From G958296245 sp963664035 (GTDB taxonomy: Bacteria > Chloroflexota > Dehalococcoidia > Lucifugimonadales > G958296245), in assembly GCA_963664035.2 (NCBI GenBank), contig OY760867.2:1736001-1800000 (forward strand): a stretch of 64,000 nt of DNA, in the 5' to 3' direction. Every line of letters starts with the position of its first letter. The first letter of the stretch is position 1. The translations under genes were made by a program, and so were the position numbers. The notes below the pieces were generated by a model, which saw only the letters and a list, made by a program, of their open reading frames with translations, was not told where the DNA came from and did not search any database. Shown here in pieces: positions 15,777 through 24,224 of this stretch.

Positions 15777-17477
15777 TCAGTAGGCCCAGTGCGGGGGGTA
15801 TTTGTCGAGGACGTAGCCGCCGACGGTGAGGAGCTTGCGGGAGCGGTAGTAGTCGCCGGCGCCGTCGTCCCAGCCGGCGAGATCGTCCCTGTGGCCGAGG
15901 CGGCGCACCATGCTGTACTCCTTGCGGTAGGCGTTGCGGTTGTAGGTGTCCCAGAAGCAGAGGCCGTCGGCGCCGTCGGCGTAGTTGTCGACGGCGCGCC
16001 GGCGGTACTCCTCCGGCGACATGCGGCGGGGCATCACCTCCGGGCAGAAGCTCACCGGCGTGCCCGCGGTCAGGCGGCCGAAGTAGGCGACGTCTATCTC
16101 GGCGTCGCGCCACGGGTAGGCGATGAGCACGTCGACGAGGCCCTCTTCAACCCAGGCCGGCACGTCCAGGGCGTAGTAGGCGTTCGTCTCCTCGTCGTTG
16201 AGCACGTGGGCGGAGACCTCGACCTTGCGGCCGCGGCGCCGCCCGATGGCGTCCATCTCCCGGCGGAGGTCCCGCATGAAGCGGGTCATGACGCCGGCGC
16301 GGTAGGAGAGGTAGCGCTCGTCGCGCTCGGAGAGCTCGCGGGCGTCCAGTCCCGTCTGCTGCCTGAAGCCCTCGACCAGGGGCTCCTCGTAGAGGAGGAA
16401 GGGCGCGCCCCGGTTGAAGATGAGGTTTATGCCGTCGACGTCGTAGTTGGAGGCGACCTCCTTGAAGATGTTGGTCACCAGGTCGCGGACGCCCTCGTAG
16501 GCGTAGCTCATGCGGGCGATCTCGCGCCCGTCGATGTCGACGCAGCGCCACTCGGGGTGGTTCTCGTACAGGTCGCCGGTGAAGTAGTGCTCGAAGGGGG
16601 CGTTGCACTGGAACGCCTCCATCCGGTTGCTGGCGTGGACCTTGACGCCCATGGAGTGGCAGTACTCGACGACCTCCCGCAGCGTGTCTATGCCCTTGCC
16701 GGACATGATGTTGAGCGCCTCGTGGATATACCGGTCGCCCGTCCTGGGGAAGTCGGTGACGCCGTCGCCGATCATCTTGCCGTACTTGGACGGGTAGTTG
16801 AGCACGTCGCCGCCGGCGCCGACGCACCAGAGGAGGGTGCCGAAGTCGGTGTCGCGCATCGCCTCCAGGTGCTCCCATATCTCTTCGCGGCCGGTCAGCC
16901 TGTACTGTAGCACTCCGAAGCCGTCGTGCATGAAGAAGAGGCGCTTGTTGTCGGGGTTGGCGCGGTCGGCTTCTATCTTCCCCACCTCCGCGTCGGACAG
17001 CGGAACCAGCTTCACGTAGGCGACGTAGGCGGGGATGGGGTCGCTCTCGTTGTGCTGGGCGAACTGGATGTCCTGCCCGGTCAGGTCGGCGAACTTCCAG
17101 AAGCGCTCGTCGATGGCGTAGTTGTTGACGCGGCCGGCCGAGGGGCCGGAGTGGACGGGGTCCTCCGACGTCTCGGTTTCCTCCTCGCGGCGCATCCAGA
17201 CGTAGGCGGGGTCGCCGGTGAGCTTGACTCTGAGCACGCTGTCGGTCCAGTTGCTCCATAGGCCGACGTATATGGCGTGCCAGCCGGATGCCTCGACGGG
17301 CAGGGTGACCGGGGGCGCTTCGGTCTCGGGGCCGGCGAACAGCAGCGTGCCGGATACGCCCTCGGCCTCGTACGGGACCGTCTGCCAGTGGTACTTCCGG
17401 TGCCCTGCGGAGAGCGCCGCCGCGGGCGAGCACCGCCCCATGTCGGACAAGAATACGGCCTTGGAGTGGTCCATCAC
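15777..17477 (-). CDS. Glycosyl hydrolase-like (beta/alpha) barrel protein
   Basis: This is a 566-residue cytosolic-looking protein without a signal peptide. Residues 1-about 190 form a beta-rich accessory region. From about residue 195 (RLFFMHDGFGVL) a barrel-like part follows, with EYCHSMGVKVHASNRMEAF, YDVDGINLIFNRG, VEVSAHVLNDEE and ADGLCFWDTYN. This strand-end pattern resembles glycoside hydrolase family 10-like and GHL proteins. The exact substrate and the catalytic acids are not assignable from sequence alone. Element C3 lies upstream on the same strand, with its promoter about 290 nt before the ATG. A PfkB sugar kinase follows downstream. Confidence 0.7.
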   Translation of the reverse strand: MMDHSKAVFLSDMGRCSPAAALSAGHRKYHWQTVPYEAEGVSGTLLFAGPETEAPPVTLPVEASGWHAIYVGLWSNWTDSVLRVKLTGDPAYVWMRREEETETSEDPVHSGPSAGRVNNYAIDERFWKFADLTGQDIQFAQHNESDPIPAYVAYVKLVPLSDAEVGKIEADRANPDNKRLFFMHDGFGVLQYRLTGREEIWEHLEAMRDTDFGTLLWCVGAGGDVLNYPSKYGKMIGDGVTDFPRTGDRYIHEALNIMSGKGIDTLREVVEYCHSMGVKVHASNRMEAFQCNAPFEHYFTGDLYENHPEWRCVDIDGREIARMSYAYEGVRDLVTNIFKEVASNYDVDGINLIFNRGAPFLLYEEPLVEGFRQQTGLDARELSERDERYLSYRAGVMTRFMRDLRREMDAIGRRRGRKVEVSAHVLNDEETNAYYALDVPAWVEEGLVDVLIAYPWRDAEIDVAYFGRLTAGTPVSFCPEVMPRRMSPEEYRRRAVDNYADGADGLCFWDTYNRNAYRKEYSMVRRLGHRDDLAGWDDGAGDYYRSRKLLTVGGYVLDKYPPHWAY

Positions 17478-17532
17478 GCACCTCGCGAGTGAGCTAGGCC
17501 CGGAGTGTAGCCACGGGCCGCGCGGGTGTCAA

Positions 17533-17577
17533 TGTCTGAACTGTGATTCGCGTGATGGCGGTGATTGGGATTGGGGA
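17533..17577 (+). repeat. Family D repeat, copy D1
   Basis: TGTCTGAACTGTGATTCGCG, then GTGATGGCGGTGATTGGG. Copies recur at 17799 (direct), and inverted at 45544 and 56178. D1 and D2 flank element C3 as direct repeats. Confidence 0.75.
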
Positions 17578-17582
17578 GGCAG

Positions 17583-17796
17583 GGGCCCGCAACGATTTGT
17601 CACATTTTGTCCTGTTTAGCTATGCGCCGGGTTACAGGGGGTTGACGCGAAGTCGACGGAACGTGACGTGGAATTGACGACAATGTGACAGGAATAGACA
17701 GCCATTTTGGGCTCTCGGCGCCCGTACGAAGGGCGGGGCGGGTACGTGGTCTCGCGTCCATGGGGAGATAATAGCACTGGCGTTCGCGTGCGTCAA
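17583..17796 (-). repeat. Element C3: diverged promoter plus inverted-repeat core
   Basis: On the minus strand TTGACG (17791-17796), a 17-nt spacer and TATTAT (17768-17773) with TGC before it give a strong extended -10 promoter. The core resembles C1/C2 (AGCTATG, GACGCG) but uses GTGACA/TGTCAC where they use GAGACA/TGTCTC. Both arms carry the change (17598-17611 and 17679-17690), so pairing is kept. It reads towards the glycosidase-like gene starting at 17477 and may be its leader. Confidence 0.65.
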
Positions 17797-17798
17797 AT

Positions 17799-17841
17799 GT
17801 CTGAGCTGTGATTCGAGTGATGACGGTGATTGGGATTGGGG
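17799..17841 (+). repeat. Family D repeat, copy D2
   Basis: TGTCTGAGCTGTGATTCGAG, then TGATGACGGTGATTGGGATT; a direct repeat of D1. Confidence 0.75.
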
Positions 17842-17871
17842 ATATGGATGGGCAGGATGGACAGGATGGGG

Positions 17872-19374
17872 TCAGAGGAGGTCCTTCAACTCGGCCAGGG
17901 CGGCGTCTATCTCCTTGCCCCTGGCCTCTATCGTGGCTATCAGCTCCTCGGGGGTGCGGGTGTCCACTTTCATTACGCGGTTTGGGTTGACGGCCTTGAG
18001 GTCGTAGTTGCGGGCCTCGATCTCGCTCCTTGGGACGGTCCAGCTATTATCGCCGTCCCCGCGGTCCGGGAGCAGTTGGAAGAACTCGTCGAAGTGGGGG
18101 AGGGTGAGCGGCTTGCGCTTGGTGACCTTGACGTGCGAGAGGTCGTAGTACCAGGTACTCTCGGTGGGGCCGCTCTTGGTGAAGAAGAGGAGGTTCGTCT
18201 TGACGCCCGCGCCCGCCTGGGTGAAGACTCCGGCGGGGAGGCTGACGACGCACCAGAGGTCGCACTCGTCCATCAGCTTGCGCTTGGTCTGTACGAAGGC
18301 GTTCTCGTTGGTGCGGAACAGCAGCCCCTCGTCGACGACGATGCCGGCGCGTCCGTTGGGCTTGAGGCTGTCGATGACCTCCTGTAGGAAGAGCACCTGG
18401 GTAGAGGACGTCTTGTACGGGTACCGGGTCTGCGCCTCCGCGCCCTCCTTTCCGCCGAAGGGGGGATTCATCAGGATGACGTCGAAGAGGTCGGGCGCTC
18501 CTTGGAATAGGCCGCCGTCGGTCTCCATCCGGGTGAGGGTGTTGCCGTGCCATATGTTCGGCTGGTCGATGCCGTGGAGCACGAGGTTGGCGAGGGCGAT
18601 GGGGTGGATGAGGTTCTCCTTCTCGCGTCCGTAGAAGGTGGCCGTGGCGAGGCTCTCCAACTGGTCGGCGGTGGCGGATGTCCCCAGGCCGGCCTTCATG
18701 TGCTCGTAGGACTGTGCGAGGAAGCCGCCGGTGCCGCAGCCGGGGTCGTAGACCGTCTCCCCCATGGCGGGGTCCACCGCGCGCACCATGGCGCGGATGA
18801 CCTCCCTGGGGGTGAAGAACTGGCCGCCGTCGTTGTTCTTCTCGCCCATGCGCAGCAGCAGCCCCTCGTACGCCTGGGAGAGGAGGAAGACGTGGGTGGG
18901 GTCGGTGGACCGGCTGGTTATGTCGTGGATGCCGTCGACGACGTCGAGGAAGTTCTTCTCGGAGTCGATGCGGACGGACTCGACGGCGCGCATGATCTGG
19001 CTGATGACGCGCTGGCGCGGCGTCGCGCCCCTGTGGTCCGCGAGCTCGTGCAGGGCGGGCAGCAGATCTTCGTTTACGAAGTCGAACGTCTCGCCCAGCG
19101 CGCCGGACTGCAGTTCCTCGCGCATGGCGCCATTGGGCGCGGCCCAGTCCCTCCAGCGGTAGGGCGGCTCCAGGGAGGACCGGAACGGCGCGCCAACGGC
19201 GTCGGCCTCCTCCGCCTCCAGCTCCTCGCGCTCGTCCAGCACGCGCAGGAAGAGGAGCCAGGTCAGCTCGGGGATGTACTGCAAGGCGGAGGCGCAGTTG
19301 GAGCGCCGCATGATGTCGCAGACGGCGTATATCTTGGAGTTGACGGCGGACTGGTCGGCGGCGGCGGTGGTCAT
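17872..19374 (-). CDS. hsdM: Type I restriction-modification methyltransferase subunit
   Basis: HsdM methylates adenine within the target defined by HsdS and is part of the restriction complex. The 500-residue protein has the N-terminal helical domain (YAVCDIMRRSNCASALQYI), then the N6-adenine methyltransferase core. GQFFTPREVIRAMV precedes the SAM motif DPGCGTGGF, and the catalytic motif is NPPF, followed by GGKEG. The ATG at 19374 overlaps the hsdS stop (ATGA). The operon order on the minus strand is hsdR, two small genes, hsdS, hsdM, which is unusual in having M last and extra genes inside. Confidence 0.95.
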   Translation of the reverse strand: MTTAAADQSAVNSKIYAVCDIMRRSNCASALQYIPELTWLLFLRVLDEREELEAEEADAVGAPFRSSLEPPYRWRDWAAPNGAMREELQSGALGETFDFVNEDLLPALHELADHRGATPRQRVISQIMRAVESVRIDSEKNFLDVVDGIHDITSRSTDPTHVFLLSQAYEGLLLRMGEKNNDGGQFFTPREVIRAMVRAVDPAMGETVYDPGCGTGGFLAQSYEHMKAGLGTSATADQLESLATATFYGREKENLIHPIALANLVLHGIDQPNIWHGNTLTRMETDGGLFQGAPDLFDVILMNPPFGGKEGAEAQTRYPYKTSSTQVLFLQEVIDSLKPNGRAGIVVDEGLLFRTNENAFVQTKRKLMDECDLWCVVSLPAGVFTQAGAGVKTNLLFFTKSGPTESTWYYDLSHVKVTKRKPLTLPHFDEFFQLLPDRGDGDNSWTVPRSEIEARNYDLKAVNPNRVMKVDTRTPEELIATIEARGKEIDAALAELKDLL

Positions 19375-20567
19375 AGTTCACCTGAGAATGCTCGGCGTAG
19401 TAGGGCAGAAGGCAAGACACTGAGAGACCTTAGCTTGGCTGATGCGGACTGGACCAATTCCTCAGCTATTCTCTCCTGGGACAGGATGAGAGACTCGATT
19501 GAGTCCTGTACGCTTAGGGGCGGTAAGGTGATGGGAATGGAGGCGACTTCTTTAGTCCTAATTCGAGGCAATTGTCCGGGAGATTGGTCAATGGGCGCCC
19601 GTCTGAGAAAAAGGCCGCTGCGCATAAAGCTAGCTAAGAAGTGGGGGCGTGCTCTAGCTGCATCGACCACGTAAACATATTGGTCTACTGAGCATAGTCC
19701 ATCGAATTCGCTCACCCACACCTTGTTGAGATATGGACGTAGGTATCCGTAGACGATATCGCCTTTTCTGAATACAGGCTTCCTCCCCGTCAGGTCTGCC
19801 TTTTCGACTTGTTCCAAGCCGATCCTGATGCCGGTCCCAGACTCGATATGTTGGAGGCCTACGAATTGTTCAACACCAGTGGGATTGTCTTTCGGGTGTA
19901 CGATTTCCCTCCTCAATCGCATTAAGTCTCCCAATGGAACTTCTGACCATGTGTCGTCATCGACTTTTGCGAATATGTTGTCGAGTAAGGTTTCGCGCAA
20001 CGCCCGGGCGGCTTCAAGGCGCTCCTCGGCGGCCTTCTTGGCGCGCTCGACGGCGGCCATCTGCTGGTCCAGGATGGCGACGATGCGCTTCTGCTCGGCG
20101 AGGGGAGGGAGGGGGATGGGTAACTCCAAAAACGATGTCATGTCGGTTCTAGGCATCCTGGAGCCCGTCGCCCCTTGCATCGCATGATTAGCCGTTTCCG
20201 GGAGCCGCAAGAATAACGCGAGGTATTTTCTGTCTACTTCAGTAGGGAGCAGCGGAATCACTTCTGTTGAACAGCGACCATCAAAGTCAGGCAAGGCTAC
20301 CTTGTTCAGGTATGGCCTCAACTTCGAATACAAGATGTGCCGCGAATCAAACTTGAACGTAGTGCTCTTCCCCTTCGATTGGTTAGAATCGAAGAGGAGG
20401 CGACCAGTGGCGCTTTCTATATTCTCTCCACCGACGTACGTGAGCGCCTTCATTGCAGGTTCGTACTTTGGCGCTGGAACGCGGTCCATGACACAGACGT
20501 CCCCAAGTTTGCTCCACGCCCAGCCGGGTGGTAGCGTTCCTTTCGGGTCAATGGGATCAGAACTCAT
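19371..20567 (-). CDS. hsdS: Type I restriction specificity subunit
   Basis: HsdS determines the bipartite DNA target. The 398 residues hold two target-recognition domains (about 13-150 and 205-350). Each is followed by a long helix: LPPLAEQKRIVAILDQQMAAVERAKKAAEERL, and LPPLSVQDSIESLILSQERIAEELV. The central PLAEQ helix is the classical spacer. Base composition is visibly less GC-rich than in hsdM and hsdR, as expected for exchangeable specificity genes. It overlaps hsdM by 4 nt. Confidence 0.93.
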   Translation of the reverse strand: MSSDPIDPKGTLPPGWAWSKLGDVCVMDRVPAPKYEPAMKALTYVGGENIESATGRLLFDSNQSKGKSTTFKFDSRHILYSKLRPYLNKVALPDFDGRCSTEVIPLLPTEVDRKYLALFLRLPETANHAMQGATGSRMPRTDMTSFLELPIPLPPLAEQKRIVAILDQQMAAVERAKKAAEERLEAARALRETLLDNIFAKVDDDTWSEVPLGDLMRLRREIVHPKDNPTGVEQFVGLQHIESGTGIRIGLEQVEKADLTGRKPVFRKGDIVYGYLRPYLNKVWVSEFDGLCSVDQYVYVVDAARARPHFLASFMRSGLFLRRAPIDQSPGQLPRIRTKEVASIPITLPPLSVQDSIESLILSQERIAEELVQSASAKLRSLSVLPSALLRRAFSGEL

Positions 20568-20644
20568 GCCGAGTCACCGAGCAGGGCCTTGTGCCTCCAT
20601 TCGCAGACACAAGACAGCGATACGAATGGGCGGGTTGATGCCGT

Positions 20645-20893
20645 CTATTCGACGGTGATCTCTTCCAGGTGGGCAACGAAGGCATCTACGTTTATGCCTT
20701 GTAGCTCCAATGTGCTCAACAATATCTCGTAGGGTATTGGGCCCTTGACGTAGTCCAGAGTTATTGGCCCGTAGGGTATCGCAGGATTCGTATAATAGAC
20801 AAGGGCATCGGACCTGTTCGTAGGATGATAGTCCATCTGGGCCAGGACGTAGATAATTTCCGATTCGCTAACGAGCCTAACGGATTCCTGCAA
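20645..20893 (-). CDS. Small protein, possible HicA-like toxin
   Basis: This 82-residue protein sits inside the hsd operon. The C-terminal part (GPITLDYVKGPIPYEILLSTLELQGINVDAFVAHLEE) loosely resembles the end of HicA mRNA interferases, where a short strand precedes a helix of the GLSVDEFL type. The expected catalytic Ser-His region is not clear; only YHPTN is seen. TTG at 20893 follows GGGAG by 7 nt and lies within the end of the upstream gene. Pairing with the next gene supports a toxin-antitoxin reading, but the assignment is weak. Confidence 0.45.
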   Translation of the reverse strand: MQESVRLVSESEIIYVLAQMDYHPTNRSDALVYYTNPAIPYGPITLDYVKGPIPYEILLSTLELQGINVDAFVAHLEEITVE

Positions 20894-21158
20894 ACTCCTT
20901 CTCCCTAGACTGACGGATGTTGAAGGTGTGGGTAGGAGGATCGGCACTTATCGAGTATTCGACGCCGCGATCGTCAAGGTACCGGCGAACTGAGCCGGTA
21001 CCCAGGCTATCCAGGGTAAAATCAACAGCATCCGAGAGGCGTCGAGTAGCGCCGTCCTCATCATCCGCAAACACCGTTATGCCGGTTTGACGCTCAAAGG
21101 CCAACCAGTACGGACCCAAATCAACCGTGCCAACGTGGAGATGTAGATTAAGTATCAA
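20877..21158 (-). CDS. Small protein, possible HicB-like antitoxin
   Basis: The core GPYWLAFERQTGITVFADDEDGATRRLSDAVDF resembles the compact alpha/beta fold of HicB antitoxins, which receive a substrate-like strand and then a helix. There is no obvious C-terminal DNA-binding domain. TTG at 21158 follows GGAG by 7 nt and gives a 93-residue protein starting at the first predicted strand; a longer frame from 21236 is possible. The stop overlaps the next small gene's start region. Both lie between hsdR and hsdS, suggesting a guard or addiction module for the restriction operon. Confidence 0.5.
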   Translation of the reverse strand: MILNLHLHVGTVDLGPYWLAFERQTGITVFADDEDGATRRLSDAVDFTLDSLGTGSVRRYLDDRGVEYSISADPPTHTFNIRQSREKEFAGIR

Positions 21159-21245
21159 CTGGTCGCTCCATGAAGCTACATAGTTAGGGAATGAAGCTAC
21201 GTAGTATCGGATTATAGCACAGTCTGTCAAGTTCAATGCCGATAC

Positions 21246-23654
21246 TCATGCCGAGAAGATCCTTCGCTTGGTCTCGGTCACGAGTTCGGCGGGTTTGCCG
21301 AACTGCCTCAGGGCGGCGATGCCTCCAGCGGAGGCTACATCGGGAGTGCTGAATATCTGTGGGCTTTCAAGATCGTCCGTTCCTCCCCTGGCAAACTGTG
21401 AGGCGATGGCGCGCACGGTATTCTCGGTGACGTCCGGCATGTCCGTGAGCCAGCGCCTATTGTGGTCTGAGAAGGCTTCCACGCGGCCTGACCTCGTTCT
21501 GGGGGGCTGGCGGTAGCCGACGTCGGCCAGCACGTCGTAGAGGTCGTAGGCGTCGGTGTAGTCGAGGTGGCGGACGATTAGGGGGGCGCGTCCGCCGTCC
21601 GGGAGGCGGTCGATCATGGCGCGGCGTTGCTGCGGGGCGATCCAGGTGTTCCTGAAGTCGTCCAGGTCGGGGATCTCTTCGAGAAGGCGTGCGGCGAGGC
21701 GCTGCTTGTACTCGTCGAGGGTTACCGGGGTCTCGCGGCCCTGGTCGTCGGTGGTCATGATGTACGTTCCGGCGTTGGTGACGCGCACGTCCATGTCGTG
21801 GACGACGATGGTCCTCGGCGGGTCGCCGGGGCCGCCGTTGCAGGGGCCGCAGTCTCCGCCTTCGCCTCCGCCGCCGAGGGTGGTCTTCATCCTCTCGCCG
21901 AACAGGCGGGTGGCGTCGGTGTAGTCGTAGACGCGGAACATGAGCTTCCGGGTGGCGGGGTCGAGGCGGGTGCCGCGGCCCACCATCTGGTAGAAGGCGA
22001 TGGGGGAGCCGACGTAGCGGAAGAAGACGACGTTGCGGACGGGTGGGACGTCGACGCCGGTTGTGAGCAGTTCTACGGTGGTGGCGATGAAGTGGTGTGC
22101 GCTGTTGCCGCGGAAGTCGGGCAGGAAGTCGTTGCCGCCGCTGGCGGCGGTACACTTGAAGGCGTAGACGTGTGCCTGGGCGCGTCCTTCGAGGGAGCAC
22201 CACCGGGCGTAGAGGTTGTTCATCTCTATGGCGACGTCGTCGGCGTGGGCGTCCCTGGCGCAGAAGATGATGGTCTTCTGCTCGGGGCCTCCGGTGTCGA
22301 GGAGGTGTTGGAAGAGGTCGCGGCACATCTTCTCGACGCGCTCGGGTATCATCAGGTAGCCCTCGAAGGCTGCCGCGTCGTAGCTGTCCCTTGCTTCGTC
22401 GACGGTCAGTGCCTCGCCGGTGAGGGCGTCCTGAAGGGTCTTGTCCTCGAGGTCGGAGCGGGCGAGGCCGGTGACGGCTTCGGACTCGCGGTAGCCGTTC
22501 AGGAAGATGTCGTTCTTGCGGATCTCCATGAGGGCGAGGTAGCCGTCCTCGATGCCCTGTCCGATGGAGTACTCGTAGGCGGGGTTGTCGAAGTAGCGGA
22601 AGTTGTCTGCGGTGATGCCGCGGTCAATCTCGGACTGGGGCGAGTCCTCGGTGTACTCGACCTCGCGGGGAGTGGCGGTCAGGCCCACCTGGACGGCGTT
22701 GGAGTTGCGGGTCAGTACCTGGGACCACCTGCCCCACGCGGAGCGGTGGGCCTCGTCTATGACGACGTGGCTGAAGTAGTCCTCGGGGTAGTGGGCGGTC
22801 AGGAAGGACGCGTCGCCGTCATCGGTATCGACGCCGAGGGTCTGGTATGTGGCGACTATGACGCGTGCGTTGAGCTGCGGGTTGCCGGCGCGGGCGGGCG
22901 CTGCGTCGTTGCCGAAGACATTCTGGAGGGCGGCGAGGGCCTGGGAGCGGAGTTCGTCGCGGTCGCAGACGAAGAGGGCGCGGCGCAACTGGCCGGCGTC
23001 GGCGATCTTCCTGAGCAGGTTGACGGCGACGAATGTCTTGCCGCTGCCGGTCGCCATTGTGAGCAGGACGCGCTTGCCGCCTGCGGCGATCTTCTCCAGG
23101 GCGGCCCTGATGGCCGCGTCCTGGTAGTAGCGTCGGCGGTCGCCGGCGGCTTGGTAGGGCTGTAGGAGGGGCCTTGCGGCGTCCGAGTCGAGGGAGAAGC
23201 CCCTGGCCCGCTCGTAGCGTTGGCGCAGGTCGTCGGGGGTGGGAAAGTCGGTCATGGGCCTGGGGCCGCCGGTGACGCGGGTCTCCGCGTCGAACTCGAC
23301 GAATTGGCGGCCGTTGGAGGAGAAGACGAATGGGACGTTGAGTCGCCTGCTGTCGGCGTATCCCTTGACCTGCTCGAGGCCGTGGGCGGGCGGGTAGCGC
23401 TCGGCCTTGGCCTCGATGAGGGCGACGGCGACGAGGGGCTCGGCGGCGCCGCGCACGGGCAGGCGCAGGGTGTAGTCGACGCGGCCCTCGGCGCGGCGGC
23501 GGGGCTGGCCGGCGACGACGTAGACGGCGCCGGCGGACTCCTCGCGGCGGATGAGGTCTTCGGACCAGCCGCGGTCATGGAGGGCGGGGTCGATCAGCTT
23601 GGCCTTGGTGTCCGCTTCGCTGAGGGTCATGACGCATGAGATGGTACCAGACAT
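21246..23654 (-). CDS. hsdR: Type I restriction endonuclease subunit
   Basis: HsdR cleaves DNA after ATP-driven translocation. The N-terminal nuclease domain shows the PD-(D/E)xK pattern (VDYTLRLP ... ALIEAKAER). The helicase core has Walker A TMATGSGKTF, DEAH box VIDEAHRS, motif III LTATP and motif VI QMVGRGTRLD. The 802-residue length is short but normal for the compact HsdR group. A cysteine/glycine cluster (GGGGEGGDCGPCNGG) follows the helicase. The frame opens at ATG 23654; ATG at 23630 (MTLSEADTKAKLI) looks more typical. It is the first gene of the operon. Confidence 0.93.
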   Translation of the reverse strand: MSGTISCVMTLSEADTKAKLIDPALHDRGWSEDLIRREESAGAVYVVAGQPRRRAEGRVDYTLRLPVRGAAEPLVAVALIEAKAERYPPAHGLEQVKGYADSRRLNVPFVFSSNGRQFVEFDAETRVTGGPRPMTDFPTPDDLRQRYERARGFSLDSDAARPLLQPYQAAGDRRRYYQDAAIRAALEKIAAGGKRVLLTMATGSGKTFVAVNLLRKIADAGQLRRALFVCDRDELRSQALAALQNVFGNDAAPARAGNPQLNARVIVATYQTLGVDTDDGDASFLTAHYPEDYFSHVVIDEAHRSAWGRWSQVLTRNSNAVQVGLTATPREVEYTEDSPQSEIDRGITADNFRYFDNPAYEYSIGQGIEDGYLALMEIRKNDIFLNGYRESEAVTGLARSDLEDKTLQDALTGEALTVDEARDSYDAAAFEGYLMIPERVEKMCRDLFQHLLDTGGPEQKTIIFCARDAHADDVAIEMNNLYARWCSLEGRAQAHVYAFKCTAASGGNDFLPDFRGNSAHHFIATTVELLTTGVDVPPVRNVVFFRYVGSPIAFYQMVGRGTRLDPATRKLMFRVYDYTDATRLFGERMKTTLGGGGEGGDCGPCNGGPGDPPRTIVVHDMDVRVTNAGTYIMTTDDQGRETPVTLDEYKQRLAARLLEEIPDLDDFRNTWIAPQQRRAMIDRLPDGGRAPLIVRHLDYTDAYDLYDVLADVGYRQPPRTRSGRVEAFSDHNRRWLTDMPDVTENTVRAIASQFARGGTDDLESPQIFSTPDVASAGGIAALRQFGKPAELVTETKRRIFSA

Positions 23655-23676
23655 GGATGGGCAGGATGGACACGGA

Positions 23677-23820
23677 TCCCAAATCCCCCACCTAAATGGC
23701 GTTGCTCCAAGGCAAGGTAGGGGCGGGTTTCAAACCCGCCCCTACGGGGTGATGGCCGATGGCCCCTACGGGGTGATGGCCGATAGATATGGCGCTGAAC
23801 GTTGGGCGGTGGATTTGGGC
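23677..23820. repeat. Family B dispersed repeat, copy B3
   Basis: GGCGGGTTTCAAACCCGCC palindrome, then two CCCCTACGGGGTGATGGCCG units and ATATGGCGCTGAACGT. It separates hsdR from the copper operon promoter. Confidence 0.75.
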
Positions 23821-23833
23821 GGATGGGGCGGCG

Positions 23834-23886
23834 TTGACATTGGGGTGGGGTGGGGGTAGGGTGTACCCATACCCCCTGGGGATGGG
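23834..23886 (+). promoter_or_regulatory. Copper operon promoter with likely CsoR operator
   Basis: TTGACA (23834-23839) with a 17-nt spacer leads to a poor -10 (TAGGGT). Overlapping and following it are G/C inverted repeats: GGGT/ACCC (23859-23868), then ATACCCC against GGGGAT (23869-23883). G-tract/C-tract dyads of this type are bound by CsoR repressors, which fits autoregulation of the next gene. Confidence 0.65.
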
Positions 23887-23909
23887 TTTTAGGAGGAGGT
23901 ACGAGGCGG

Positions 23910-24221
23910 ATGAGTATGGACCATGAGAGCGATGAAGCGCACCGGCGGCACGTGGGGCCGGTGGCGAAGGAGGACGCGCTGAAGCGGCTGAACTATATCG
24001 ACGGGCACCTGGCGGGGATCAGGCGGATGGTGGAGCAGGACAAGTACTGCGTCGATATCCTGAAGCAGAGCTTCGCGGTCCGGCGCGCGATCCAGAAGAT
24101 GGAGATGACGCTGCTGGAGGGGCACCTGCACTCGTGCGTCATCGACGGGGTGAAAGAGGGGCGCGAGGAGAGGGTGCTCGAAGAGCTGCTGGAGCTCTAC
24201 GCGCTCTCGGACAGGAGGTAG
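23910..24221 (+). CDS. csoR: CsoR family copper-sensing repressor
   Basis: CsoR is a helical tetramer that leaves DNA when it binds Cu(I). The 103-residue protein has LKRLNYIDGHLAGIRRMVEQDKYC, with Cys47, and the second-helix pair His72-x3-Cys76 (GHLHSCV). This completes the Cys-His-Cys copper site. The ATG at 23910 follows an AGGAGGAGG tract; an upstream in-frame start would add unconserved residues. copA begins 3 nt after the stop. Operator-like dyads overlap the promoter. Confidence 0.9.
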   Translation: MSMDHESDEAHRRHVGPVAKEDALKRLNYIDGHLAGIRRMVEQDKYCVDILKQSFAVRRAIQKMEMTLLEGHLHSCVIDGVKEGREERVLEELLELYALSDRR

Positions 24222-24224
24222 GGG

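Larger units (their letters stand above)
17478..17871. other. Gene-free region holding element C3 and flanking D repeats
   Basis: No gene is visible. The stretch holds D repeat 1 (17533-17577), element C3 and D repeat 2 (17799-17841), then a short ATGGATGGGCAGGATGG motif that recurs near 23652. Confidence 0.6.
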
